NCBI RefSeq assembly: GCF_900142375.1
Contig: NZ_FRAR01000014.1
Location: 62,001-126,000 of the forward strand
Direction: 5' to 3'
DNA: 64,000 bases
Origin: Desulforamulus aeronauticus DSM 10349
GTDB taxonomy: Bacteria; Bacillota; Desulfotomaculia; Desulfotomaculales; Desulfotomaculaceae
Shown: piece by piece, positions 54,825-63,454 of the stretch
How the letters are laid out: each line of letters begins with the position of its first letter
Position numbering within the stretch: position 1 is the first letter of the stretch
Made by a program: the position numbers and the translations under genes
The notes under the pieces: generated by a model
Database searches by the model: none
Told to the model about the DNA's origin: nothing
Seen by the model: only the letters and a program-made list of their open reading frames with translations

Positions 54825-55442
54825 TTATAGTATTGATACGAACTTTGCCACTGCGTGGAATACCTGAATAACGGGATTAGCAAAGAACGTGATGACTGGT
54901 GTTAATAAGCCAAATATTACTAATAATAAAAGAATCGGAAAGCCATAGCGCTCTAAATTATATAACCAACTTTGACTGCCGGGAAGAATACCCGCTAAAA
55001 TTTTGGAACCATCTAGCATGGGTAGTGGCAGCAAATTAAAAACAGCCAGGTAAATATTAATCACCATAAAGTAATACAAAAGGTACTGGACAACTGGTGA
55101 AGTATGAAATATGCCTAGCAAAACTGCCCCCAACAAAGCTAACAACAAATTAGCCAGCGGCCCAGCCAAGGATACCAGCATCATCCCCTGTTTACGGTTA
55201 TTAAAATAGAATGGATTCACGGGAACTGGTTTGGCCCAGCCAATGGGGCCAAAGAAAATCATGAGAGTACCCAAGGGATCTAGGTGTTTGAGTGGGTTTA
55301 ACGTAAGTCTTCCTTCCTGATAGGCTGTATTATCACCCAATTTATAAGCCACCATAGCATGCCCATACTCATGGAGGGGTAAAGCCAGCATTATAATTAA
55401 CACCTTTAAAAGAATTTCTTCCCAAGAAGGAATACCAAACAT
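54825..55442 (-). CDS. M50 site-2 protease family membrane protein
   Basis: 205 residues, five or more membrane helices. Zinc motif HEYGHAMVAYKLGD and the second motif LLPLPMLDGSKILA. Compact without a PDZ domain, like YwhC-type proteins. Substrate unknown. Overlaps the start of trpS context: 1-bp junction with the CCA-type gene upstream. Confidence 0.92.
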   Translation of the reverse strand: MFGIPSWEEILLKVLIIMLALPLHEYGHAMVAYKLGDNTAYQEGRLTLNPLKHLDPLGTLMIFFGPIGWAKPVPVNPFYFNNRKQGMMLVSLAGPLANLLLALLGAVLLGIFHTSPVVQYLLYYFMVINIYLAVFNLLPLPMLDGSKILAGILPGSQSWLYNLERYGFPILLLLVIFGLLTPVITFFANPVIQVFHAVAKFVSIL

Positions 55443-58162
55443 TATACTTTCTTCCCCTTTGATTTTTTCCCTTGTTTAGCCCGGGCAGCGGGATGTTCCT
55501 GACTTACCACTGGTTTTGGTTGTTTCGGCTGAATCTTCGGTGCGTTGTTGTGCTCTAAGTAAGAACGTAGATACTCGATCTCTTCTTCCCGGGTGTTTAC
55601 CAGGCCATCCAGACGAGCCCGCCAAACAGCGTCTAAGGCTCGCCGATACATGGGACCTGGTTGGAAACCCATCTCCCGAATATCTTTACCATTTACCACC
55701 GGTTTATTTTTGTGCACAGATTCCATGACCAAACGAAAACGACGGATAGCATTTTTATCTTCCAACAGGGTCAAGAATAACGGATACGCTTCCCTGGGCA
55801 GAGTTTGCACAATTTTCGTTAATTCCGAGAGGGGTACATCCTCCTCGATGGAAAGCCTCTTCAAAGCTACCCGGCCATTGGCAATGGTATCCAAAACCTT
55901 ATCCGTTTGCCGCCGCCCCAGATTATAGCGCTGGCAAATTTGGTAGGCCGTTTCCTGATTGGATAAATGAAGAATACCCAGAAAATAGGGTAACCATTTT
56001 TCGGCAGGCTCAGCCCAACCCCAATTGCGCAGAATCATTAAGGCCTGGGGCATTTCGCTAATTACATATTGCACTTCCCAGAAAGTAATCTTCGGGAAGA
56101 GAGAATCCCAAACCCCTAACTCATCGAGACGATCCAGCATATGTTCCGGATCTGCTTCTTCCAAAATACTTTTTAGTTCACCCCACATCCGCTCCGTGGT
56201 CAGGCGAGAAACCACCTTCTCCCGCACAGCCTCTTTAATGAGACGGAGGGTTTGGGGTTCAATAGCCATGTCGTAACGCTGCTCAAAGCGGGCAGCCCTG
56301 AGGATACGGGTAGGATCTTCAATAAAGCTTAAGTTGTGTAGTACCCGAATGGCTCCGATTTGCAGATCTTCTCGCCCATTAAAGTAATCTACCAACTCAC
56401 CAAACCGCCCGGGATTTAAAGCCACTGCCATGGCATTAATCGTAAAGTCCCGCCGGTATAAATCGTGTCTTAGGGACGATTGCTCCACCTGGGGCAACGC
56501 TGCCGGGTATTCATAATACTCCACCCTGGCGGTAACTACATCCACCCAATAACCATCGGGAAAAACGATCTCTGCCGTGCCGAACTTTTCATGGGCCCGT
56601 ACCCGACCACCAATCTCTTTGGAAAGTTCATGGGCCATTTCAATGCCATTCCCCTCCACCACCAGATCGACATCTAAATTCTCTACTTTTAACAGAACAT
56701 CCCGTACCAAACCACCCACAGCATAAACCTCATAATCCAACCGCTCTGCCACTTGACCGGCTTTACTTAAAAGACTCATAATACGGCCTGGCAGAACTCG
56801 TTGCATATCTGGTTTAATGTTGGTGATTTTAGTACTGGTTTTGTCTGTGTAGGTGGTGGAATAACGTCCTTGAAATCCTTCATGTAAGGTTTGCAAAACA
56901 TCGGTGCGGGAAACAATACCAATGACTAGGTCTCCCTCCACCACCGGCAGCCTGCCAATATCTCTTTCGATCATTAAATCTTGTACATCATGGATGTTCA
57001 TATCTTTGTTGACGGTGACCACGTTAACGGTCATATATCCTTTCACAGGTGCATGACCTAAACCGTGATGTGTTGCCTTCTCTACATCCCGCCGGGAAAT
57101 AACCCCCACCAGCTTACCGTCTTTAATTACCGGTAAGCCGGTGTGTCCATAACGAAGCATAATTTTACCCGCTTCTTCAATGGTGGTCTCCGGGAAAACC
57201 ATCTTCACCGGGCTTGACATAATATCCTGCACCGTCAGGGTTGGCCTAATCATACTATTAACTAGCTCTAGCAACCGTCCGGCTACTTCTTCCACAGTTT
57301 GACCTTTAACGGTTGCCGAAGCTGCCGCCGGGTGACCACCACCGCCAAACTGTTCCATAATCTCTTTACAATTAACCTCCGCAAGGGCACAGCGTCCCAC
57401 CAGGTGTACTCGGTCTTCCATCTCCACTACAGCAAAAACCGCATCGGTTCGCTCAATCTCAGACAATTTATGGGTTAGCAAAGCTAAACCACCAACAAAT
57501 TCATCTACACTGCCCCGAGCTATGAGAACTTTGGTTCCGTTAATCTGGTGGTGTTCTGCGGTAACCAAAAGTTTCTTCAACAGAGCTTTTTGATCCTGGG
57601 TTAAGGGACGGCCCAGGAAGTCCGCTACCACTGCCAGACTGGCACCCTGCTCCAACAGGAAGGCGGCTGCACGAATGTCTCTGGGGGTGGTGCTGGTAAA
57701 AACTAAACACCCGGTATCTTCATAGATCCCCAACATCATAATGGTAGCTTCCAGTGGTGTAATTTCCAATCCCTTAGCTCGAATTTTTTCAATTAATAGG
57801 GTGGTGGCAGCCCCCATGGGTTCCACCACTTCCACTTTGCCACAAACATCCCCTTCTGCTCGGGGATGGTGGTCATAGATATGTACTTCCACCTCGGGAC
57901 GATCAAAAAGTTCCTTTAATTTTGATACCCGTCCAGGGCTTTTGGTATCTACCATAATCAGCCGTTTTACTTTATGAATGTTAATGTCCTTAATCATGCG
58001 AACGTTTTTCAAAGTGTCCTTGTGCAGGGCTAAAAATTCTTCTACATTGCGGGACAATTTTCCTGGAAAAATCAGTTCGGCCCCTGGATATAGCTTTTGG
58101 GCTGCCACCATGGAAGCCAAGCCATCCAGGTCTGTATTTACGTGTGTGGTAATAATCTCCAA
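55442..58162 (-). CDS. DHH-CBS-CCA-type tRNA nucleotidyltransferase
   Basis: 906 residues; TTG start at 58162 after GGGGGTG. Residues 1-305: DHH phosphoesterase (HVNTDLDGLASM, IYDHHPRAEGD, DHHA1-like GGGGHPAAASATVKGQTV). Then two CBS domains (about 310-430: VQDIMSSPVKMVFPETT and GYMTVNVVTVNKDMN). A class II nucleotidyltransferase follows (about 460-850: YAVGGLVRDVLLKVENLDVD, RRDFTINAMAV, EDPTRILRAARF), with a Lys-rich tail. It is the known fusion acting as an A-adding or CCA-adding enzyme; the DHH part is assumed to hydrolyse RNA or dinucleotides. Confidence 0.93.
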   Translation of the reverse strand: MEIITTHVNTDLDGLASMVAAQKLYPGAELIFPGKLSRNVEEFLALHKDTLKNVRMIKDINIHKVKRLIMVDTKSPGRVSKLKELFDRPEVEVHIYDHHPRAEGDVCGKVEVVEPMGAATTLLIEKIRAKGLEITPLEATIMMLGIYEDTGCLVFTSTTPRDIRAAAFLLEQGASLAVVADFLGRPLTQDQKALLKKLLVTAEHHQINGTKVLIARGSVDEFVGGLALLTHKLSEIERTDAVFAVVEMEDRVHLVGRCALAEVNCKEIMEQFGGGGHPAAASATVKGQTVEEVAGRLLELVNSMIRPTLTVQDIMSSPVKMVFPETTIEEAGKIMLRYGHTGLPVIKDGKLVGVISRRDVEKATHHGLGHAPVKGYMTVNVVTVNKDMNIHDVQDLMIERDIGRLPVVEGDLVIGIVSRTDVLQTLHEGFQGRYSTTYTDKTSTKITNIKPDMQRVLPGRIMSLLSKAGQVAERLDYEVYAVGGLVRDVLLKVENLDVDLVVEGNGIEMAHELSKEIGGRVRAHEKFGTAEIVFPDGYWVDVVTARVEYYEYPAALPQVEQSSLRHDLYRRDFTINAMAVALNPGRFGELVDYFNGREDLQIGAIRVLHNLSFIEDPTRILRAARFEQRYDMAIEPQTLRLIKEAVREKVVSRLTTERMWGELKSILEEADPEHMLDRLDELGVWDSLFPKITFWEVQYVISEMPQALMILRNWGWAEPAEKWLPYFLGILHLSNQETAYQICQRYNLGRRQTDKVLDTIANGRVALKRLSIEEDVPLSELTKIVQTLPREAYPLFLTLLEDKNAIRRFRLVMESVHKNKPVVNGKDIREMGFQPGPMYRRALDAVWRARLDGLVNTREEEIEYLRSYLEHNNAPKIQPKQPKPVVSQEHPAARAKQGKKSKGKKV

Positions 58163-58306
58163 CCTTTTGCACCCCCAACAAGGAAACTTATGTTAAATAC
58201 TCTCAGTATAGCATATAATATTTATTTTAGAAAAGCGCGGGTAAAAACAAAAGCACCATGACAAAAGCGGTTTCGATATTGACGACCATTTTGTTGAGGT
58301 CAACAA

Positions 58307-58349
58307 AAAGCTGCCTCCTGCTTGAATTATTAATGCATGAGACAGCTTT
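58307..58349 (-). terminator. Terminator of the AT-rich island transcript
   Basis: AAAGCTG-C-CTC/GAG-A-CAGCTTT stem with a minus-strand CTTTTTG tail. Confidence 0.55.
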
Positions 58350-58390
58350 CAAAATTCATGTCTTGACAACGAGGGGCATTATCAAACTGA

Positions 58391-58612
58391 TTATTTATAA
58401 ATTTTGTGATACTCAGAAAGAACGTACTTTTCAATTCTTCTTAATTCTTTAGATAACTCATCGGGAGGCATATTTAATAATAAAGCAATTTCTTTTATAG
58501 AATGGGCCTTATTGTTAATAAAACCCATTCTTAACTTAAAAATGTAAAAATCTTCATTATTTAAATTCGATGCAATCTGTAATACTTTTTCCCAATCATA
58601 ATTATTTTCCAT
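58391..58612 (-). CDS. Small sigma-region-4-like protein
   Basis: 73 residues, very AT-rich. It resembles a sigma-70 region 4 helix-turn-helix: EDFYIFKLRMGFINNKAHSI, KEIALLLNMPPDELSKELRR, IEKYVLSEYH. It starts at the ATG directly after the preceding stop, with only a weak ribosome site. Function unknown; it may be a small transcription factor or anti-sigma-related protein for this island. Confidence 0.6.
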   Translation of the reverse strand: MENNYDWEKVLQIASNLNNEDFYIFKLRMGFINNKAHSIKEIALLLNMPPDELSKELRRIEKYVLSEYHKIYK

Positions 58613-59053
58613 CTATAAAACTTCTTTCTTACTAAAAATAATATTATCTATAATCCATTTGTTATTTTCTTTATATAAAGAAATAACCATCAATGTTTTG
58701 AAATCGGCTGTTGATTTAATATCGGTAATTATGCGCCTACTCACCAAAGATATTTGAGCTTTTTTTCCATCTGTTTTAATGTCATTAATCCTATCTATAT
58801 AACCTTTTGATATAACCTTGTTTTCTTTTATATACTGAATATTATATTTAATGTCATTTAAATATAATATTCTTTGCATATCTTTCGAAAAAAATTCCAT
58901 GCCTTCTTTTCCGGAGTAGTTTTCCCAAGAATAATTATTACATACAAACATTACCTTTTCTATATGTTTTCTAAGTATGTATTTTTCATAAGTGTTTGGA
59001 CCTAACTGAAAAATCAGTAGGTCCAAACCTAGAATTAGCAAGTTATTATTCAA
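58613..59053 (-). CDS. Unknown protein of the AT-rich island
   Basis: 146 codons if begun at TTG 59053, which overlaps the end of the upstream gene; an ATG at about codon 35 is an alternative. Charged, no motif or signal recognised. A hairpin at 58994-59027 lies at the start of the frame and may control expression. Adjacent to the sigma-like gene with no gap. Confidence 0.5.
   Translation of the reverse strand: MNNNLLILGLDLLIFQLGPNTYEKYILRKHIEKVMFVCNNYSWENYSGKEGMEFFSKDMQRILYLNDIKYNIQYIKENKVISKGYIDRINDIKTDGKKAQISLVSRRIITDIKSTADFKTLMVISLYKENNKWIIDNIIFSKKEVL
58994..59027 (-). repeat. Hairpin at the secreted-protein/unknown-gene boundary
   Basis: GTTTGGACCTAACTGA (58994-59009) pairs with TCAGTAGGTCCAAAC (59014-59027, with one bulge), loop about 4 nt. 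The T-run on the minus strand is short, so attenuator or partial terminator is possible. Confidence 0.5.
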
Positions 59054-59573
59054 AGTAAGTACTATTAGAATAATCAGTTGTAGAATTTGCAGAAGGTGTT
59101 ACATTTGGACTATAATATGACCCGGTGGCTTTACAACGCCAGTACCCCCAAGATGCTGCTTTTATATAACTTGGTGTAGATCTTTGATATCCTGAACCTC
59201 GAACAGTTTCATTCCTTACTTCTGTAATCCAAGAGCCTCCTGTCGGAGAACCATATTGTAAATCCGCAGATATATTAAGCTCTTGGACTGATATATTTGT
59301 TGTAATAGATGCAGAATAAACATTACTACCTTTTGTTATACTATGGTTTGCTTTAACAGCACATACAAATGGTACTGCAGCTTGGGCTGAGTCTTGGGAT
59401 TCAATACTTCCTTCTAATACAGTAGAGTCTTCATCAATGTTAACCTCTTTCAAATTAACGCTTAATGAATCATTTTTCATTTGTTCATTTACATCTACAT
59501 CTAAATTCACTACATCACTATTAGCAAAAGCAACCGTGTTAGCTGCTACTAATAGTACAATCAACAATACCAT
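59046..59573 (-). CDS. Secreted protein of unknown function
   Basis: 175 residues from ATG 59573, with an N-terminal hydrophobic core and AFA-NS signal-peptidase site (LLVAANTVAFANS). The mature part is Ser/Thr/Asn-rich with two Cys (FVCAVKANHS and YWRCKATGS) that could form a disulfide. No ribosome site is near the ATG. Five codons upstream an ATC preceded by AAGG would give a lysine-bearing signal start (IKTPIM), so the true start may be non-canonical. Family unknown. Confidence 0.55.
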   Translation of the reverse strand: MVLLIVLLVAANTVAFANSDVVNLDVDVNEQMKNDSLSVNLKEVNIDEDSTVLEGSIESQDSAQAAVPFVCAVKANHSITKGSNVYSASITTNISVQELNISADLQYGSPTGGSWITEVRNETVRGSGYQRSTPSYIKAASWGYWRCKATGSYYSPNVTPSANSTTDYSNSTYFE

Positions 59574-59605
59574 GATTGGAGTTTTGATTTAACCTTATTT
59601 CACCA

Positions 59606-59908
59606 TTATTCAGTAACATATTTTGGCATATAAACTACTCTTCTTTCTTGTTTTCTTCTAGATAATATAATTTGTGTAATTGCCTCAGGTGATTTTTTTA
59701 GCGAGTTCCTAGGCTTTAAAAGTACACTACATCTCGTAGTAATGAGTGTCCACTCTTCTCCGTTTTCGTCTATTTCCTTTTTAACATAGTATCTTGTAAT
59801 CTGAAATTTAGATTTTGGCTGTTGATACTTAGTTGAATAAACCGAAAACACTTCCTTTTTTATCAGGCATATCATCGAAGACTTACAAACATGTCGTTTT
59901 ATGACCAT
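59606..59908 (-). CDS. Hypothetical protein, possibly spurious
   Basis: 100 codons, ATG 59908. Lys-rich, with two N-terminal cysteines, no motif. It lacks a clear ribosome site (AGG about 20 nt upstream). The codon use is AT-rich like its neighbours. It is kept because it is the first frame of the island and is codirectional with the secreted-protein gene 32 bp on. Confidence 0.35.
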   Translation of the reverse strand: MVIKRHVCKSSMICLIKKEVFSVYSTKYQQPKSKFQITRYYVKKEIDENGEEWTLITTRCSVLLKPRNSLKKSPEAITQIILSRRKQERRVVYMPKYVTE

Positions 59909-60171
59909 GTTATTGATTTTTATTTAACCTGACTAAGCAATATCTTACACTCAGAATTTTTCAACATAAATTATCCCAAATATTTCGACAATATTCTGTT
60001 GTTTTGCAATTGCTAATTTAAAATATAGATAACTTAGAGAATCACCTCTTTGAAATCTAGATAAATTAGGATGTGATTTGGTTTCAAAATAATTTCTTCT
60101 TTTTTCGACAAAAGTTTTTATATGTTGAAGAAGTTATGTTTAGACCTTTAAGGTTGATAAATATAAACCCT
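59909..60171. other. AT-rich gap before the lysA terminator
   Basis: No gene seen. It probably contains the promoter of the AT-rich island, but no clear elements were identified. Confidence 0.35.
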
Positions 60172-60202
60172 TCAAAAACAAAAGCACCCGCTAGGGGTGC
60201 CT
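60172..60202 (-). terminator. lysA terminator
   Basis: Minus strand GCACCC(ctagc)GGGTGC followed by TTTTGTTTTTG. It lies 80 bp after the lysA stop. Confidence 0.75.
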
Positions 60203-60279
60203 GGGACTACTATTTACAGCTAAATAGGAAATTTTGTGGTTGTCATTGTTTATCTTTAATAATGACAAGCCCGGGACAA

Positions 60280-61620
60280 TTAAACCGACGTAGCTAACCT
60301 TACCACTGAGCTGCGTAAACGCTCAGGAAGCAGATCATGACGAAGTAAATCAGCATAGTCTTCCCGCCGCACAATCAAATCGGCCTTGCCTTCTTGTACT
60401 AACACCATGGCCGGACGTGGTAACCGATTGTAATTCATGGACATAGAATAGTTATAGGCCCCTGTGCTGAACACTGCCACAATATCTCCGGTTTTTACTA
60501 CCGGCAGCTCAATATCCCAAATCAGCATATCCCCGGATTCACAGCACTTGCCCGCGATAGACACCTTTTCTATCAATTCTCCCCGCATACGATTGGCCAC
60601 GCAGGCTTCGTACTTCGATTTGTAGAGTGCCGGGCGGGGATTATCTACCATTCCCCCATCCACGGAAACATATTTTCGAATGTCGGGGATATCTTTGATA
60701 GAACCTACCGTGTAGAGAGTGATTCCAGCGGGACCTGCAATAGAACGTCCCGGTTCTACCATTACTTTTGGTACCGGTACATTGTATTCTGCCGCTTTGT
60801 CCTTAACTGCGGCTAGTAAGATATCCGCATATTCTTTGATAGAGCGGGGTTGATCACCTTGAAAATAATAAATACCAAAACCGCCGCCTAAGTTAAGTTC
60901 TTTAACCAAAACCCCAGTCTGCCGGTATGCTTCCTGAACAAAATTCATCATCACATCGGCTGCATGGACATAGGATTCCAGCTCAAATATTTGGGAACCA
61001 ATATGACAATGGAAACCTTTCAGGACAATATTGTCCAGTTGCAGACAGCTTTTTACGGCTTCCATAGCCATGCCGTTTTCAATAACGAAACCAAATTTAG
61101 AATCAATTTGACCGGTTTTAATATACTCATGGGTGTGAGCTTCAACACCGGGACTTAAACGGAGCATGATGTGGGCTTTCACATTCATTTCTCCGGCAAG
61201 GGCGTTTAATAACGTTAATTCATGAAGATTATCCACCACCATACGGCCAACCCGATATTCCAGGGCTAAACGGAGTTCCTCGCGGGATTTGTTATTACCG
61301 TGAAAATAAACCCGCTGCATGGGGAAACGAGCCTTGGCTGCGGTATATAGTTCACCACCGGAAACCACATCCAAACTCAGTCCTTCCTGTTCAACCATCG
61401 TGCAAATGGCTAAATTGATTAGAGTTTTGCTAGCATAAATCACTTCCGCACCATATTCTTTTGTAAAAGCTTGATAATAAGCACGGCAGTTCTGTCTGAA
61501 AAGTGTTTCATCAATAACATAAAGAGGGGTGCCAAATTTACTGGCTAACTCAACTGTATCACAACTGCCTATTTCCAGGTGATTCTTTTCATTCACTTTG
61601 ATGGTACCCTGTAAATTCAT
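60280..61620 (-). CDS. lysA: Diaminopimelate decarboxylase
   Basis: 446 residues. The PLP lysine lies in VIYASKTLINLA; GFHCHIGSQI, LNLGGGFGIYY, VMVEPGRSIAG and VDGGMVDNPRP are the alanine-racemase-fold motifs, with a C-terminal GAYNYSMSMNYN. Final lysine step from meso-DAP. Not linked to lysC here; no lysine riboswitch seen upstream. Confidence 0.96.
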   Translation of the reverse strand: MNLQGTIKVNEKNHLEIGSCDTVELASKFGTPLYVIDETLFRQNCRAYYQAFTKEYGAEVIYASKTLINLAICTMVEQEGLSLDVVSGGELYTAAKARFPMQRVYFHGNNKSREELRLALEYRVGRMVVDNLHELTLLNALAGEMNVKAHIMLRLSPGVEAHTHEYIKTGQIDSKFGFVIENGMAMEAVKSCLQLDNIVLKGFHCHIGSQIFELESYVHAADVMMNFVQEAYRQTGVLVKELNLGGGFGIYYFQGDQPRSIKEYADILLAAVKDKAAEYNVPVPKVMVEPGRSIAGPAGITLYTVGSIKDIPDIRKYVSVDGGMVDNPRPALYKSKYEACVANRMRGELIEKVSIAGKCCESGDMLIWDIELPVVKTGDIVAVFSTGAYNYSMSMNYNRLPRPAMVLVQEGKADLIVRREDYADLLRHDLLPERLRSSVVRLATSV

Positions 61621-61731
61621 ATATTACTCCTCCCAAACTATTATACGCCCCCTATGGTTAAAACTGTCACAGCTCACCGTCTTCCTTATATTGGTAAATT
61701 GCTGTGAAAATTATTGTCTGAGAAAAAATAA

Positions 61732-61771
61732 GGTCAAGTATACAGCTTATTAGAATGCTGTATACTTGACC
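61732..61771. terminator. Terminator after the 55-residue gene
   Basis: GGTCAAGTATACAGC/GCTGTATACTTGACC stem (15 bp), T-rich on both sides. Confidence 0.8.
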
Positions 61772-61815
61772 CTAAAAAAAATAATAACTGCCGCCTGATG
61801 GACGGCAGTCTAATT

Positions 61816-61983
61816 TTATTCGGTTTTTTCACTGGCTTCTACATGATCTTGGGTCCGTCTGGAGTTCCGCTTTTTGGTCGCCTTGGTTCCCGGGGCAACC
61901 TCACCTGGCTTTCCGTATTTGGCCCAGACCTCTTCCAGTTCTGCGGGAGACAATACATAATCGCGAACTCTGTTGTCTGACAT
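61816..61983 (-). CDS. 55-residue protein of unknown function
   Basis: ATG at 61983 after GGGAGGGG. It has an acidic/hydrophobic N-terminus (DYVLSPAELEEVWAKYGKPG) and a basic/charged tail (KATKKRNSRRTQDHVEASEK). No family recognised. Flanked by a promoter gap to the EamA gene and a strong terminator. Confidence 0.65.
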   Translation of the reverse strand: MSDNRVRDYVLSPAELEEVWAKYGKPGEVAPGTKATKKRNSRRTQDHVEASEKTE

Positions 61984-62069
61984 ACAAAGCACCCCTCCCA
62001 ATTTTAATCCATTAGACAATTAATTATATACTACTCCGAATAGCTCTTCAACCGGCAATAAATGGTATT

Positions 62070-62960
62070 TTAACGTTCTTTATGTTTATCAGGAGTGAAG
62101 GAGGTAATGGCCACACCGATCAGGATCATAGCACCGCCAATGAAAAAGTTATTCTCCAGCACCTCATGGAGAACGAGCCAACCCAAGATAGAACCAAGAA
62201 CGGGTTGTACAAAGAAAAAAACTGCCGCCGAGGAAGCATCCATTAATTCAAAACCTTTATTCCAGAAATAAAAAGCTCCGGCAGTTGAAACTACCCCCAG
62301 GTAAAGAATGCCTACCCAAACAAGGTGATTGGCAAAGGGAGTGACAGGTAATCTGGTTATTTCCCAGAGTGCTAAGGGAAGGGTAAAAATAACGCCAAAG
62401 ATAGCAGCATAGAGAGTAACAGTTAGTGAGGAATATTTTTGGGTGGCAATTTTACCGAGCACCGAATACAGGGCCCAACTCACCGCTGCCAACACCAAGA
62501 ATAAATTACCCAGCAAACTACCTTGAGTCAAATCTCCTGAGCCAATACCAATCACCACAGCCACACCTGCGGAAGCTACTAACAAAGAGAGCAATTTAGC
62601 TAAGGTTATTTTTTCTTTTAATAAAAGTATCCCAAACAAGACGATAAAAGCCGGAGAAGCAGAGGTGATAACGGCTCCCATATGGGCCGAGGACAACCAG
62701 GTCCCTGCAAATTGGGCACTGATGGACACCGTATAACCAATGAACCCGAGCCAAGCCATAAGCTTGAGGTCTGCCCTGGCTACCGCCGGGTATTCTTTCA
62801 CTTTAAAAATGGCCCCCAATACTGCCACTGCAACGATAAATCTAAAAACCACCAAGGTTAAGGGTGGTACATAGTCCAAGACATACTTACTTACCACATA
62901 CATGCCGCCCCAGATTCCGGCAGCTAAAGATAAATAAAATGCCCCTTTTAATTTATCCAT
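62070..62960 (-). CDS. EamA-family DMT transporter
   Basis: 296 residues, ten predicted membrane helices in two EamA repeats. WGGMYVVSKYVLDYVPPLTL and RFIVAVAVLG in the first, WALYSVLGKIATQKYSSLTV and FVQPVLGSILGWLVLHEVL in the second. Substrate unknown, perhaps amino acids or metabolites. Alone, terminated after 62070. Confidence 0.92.
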   Translation of the reverse strand: MDKLKGAFYLSLAAGIWGGMYVVSKYVLDYVPPLTLVVFRFIVAVAVLGAIFKVKEYPAVARADLKLMAWLGFIGYTVSISAQFAGTWLSSAHMGAVITSASPAFIVLFGILLLKEKITLAKLLSLLVASAGVAVVIGIGSGDLTQGSLLGNLFLVLAAVSWALYSVLGKIATQKYSSLTVTLYAAIFGVIFTLPLALWEITRLPVTPFANHLVWVGILYLGVVSTAGAFYFWNKGFELMDASSAAVFFFVQPVLGSILGWLVLHEVLENNFFIGGAMILIGVAITSFTPDKHKER

Positions 62961-62999
62961 CTACAAATTTCCCCATTTTCCCAAATTAATCATGTGATT

Positions 63000-63036
63000 A
63001 AAGACACCTTCCTACACAGTGCAGGAAGGTGTCTTT
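63000..63036 (-). terminator. Terminator overlapping the end of the 92-codon gene
   Basis: AAAGACACCTTCCT/AGGAAGGTGTCTTT, 14-bp stem, 9-nt loop. Confidence 0.75.
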
Positions 63037-63290
63037 GCATTTGTAGGCAGGGAGCCTAAACCACATGTCCCGCTATTTAAGTAAAGAATCCATTTTTTAG
63101 CCTGGGTCACTCGTTTTTCTAAGTTATGCACCAGGGGAAGTAACTCTTCATTAGTATAACTACCCTGGGGACGTTGTTGAAACACATCCCATAAAACTTT
63201 TTCGATTTGGTCAGCGCTATATCCTAAGGCCTGCATAGAAAGCATAGCCCTTTCAATTCTCCACCACAATTCCTGGCGGTCCACTACCAT
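63012..63290 (-). CDS. Small protein of unknown function
   Basis: 92 residues, start 63290 (ATG). A helix-rich first part RIERAMLSMQALGYSADQIE, KVLWDVFQQRP and a C-terminal NAKTPSC. The last codons and stop lie inside the terminator hairpin, which is unusual but possible. No family recognised. Confidence 0.5.
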   Translation of the reverse strand: MVVDRQELWWRIERAMLSMQALGYSADQIEKVLWDVFQQRPQGSYTNEELLPLVHNLEKRVTQAKKWILYLNSGTCGLGSLPTNAKTPSCTV

Positions 63291-63454
63291 GGCTTCGTCC
63301 CTACCCCTCTAAGGAGATTTATAACTCTTCTCAGCTAATGATTATATTATACATAATTTTCGCTGATAGTTAAATATTTTCAGAAAAAGGCGGGACGATT
63401 TATTTTGTTTTCTCACTTTCAGGAGTATAAAATTTCTTTTGACGAAAGTATAAA

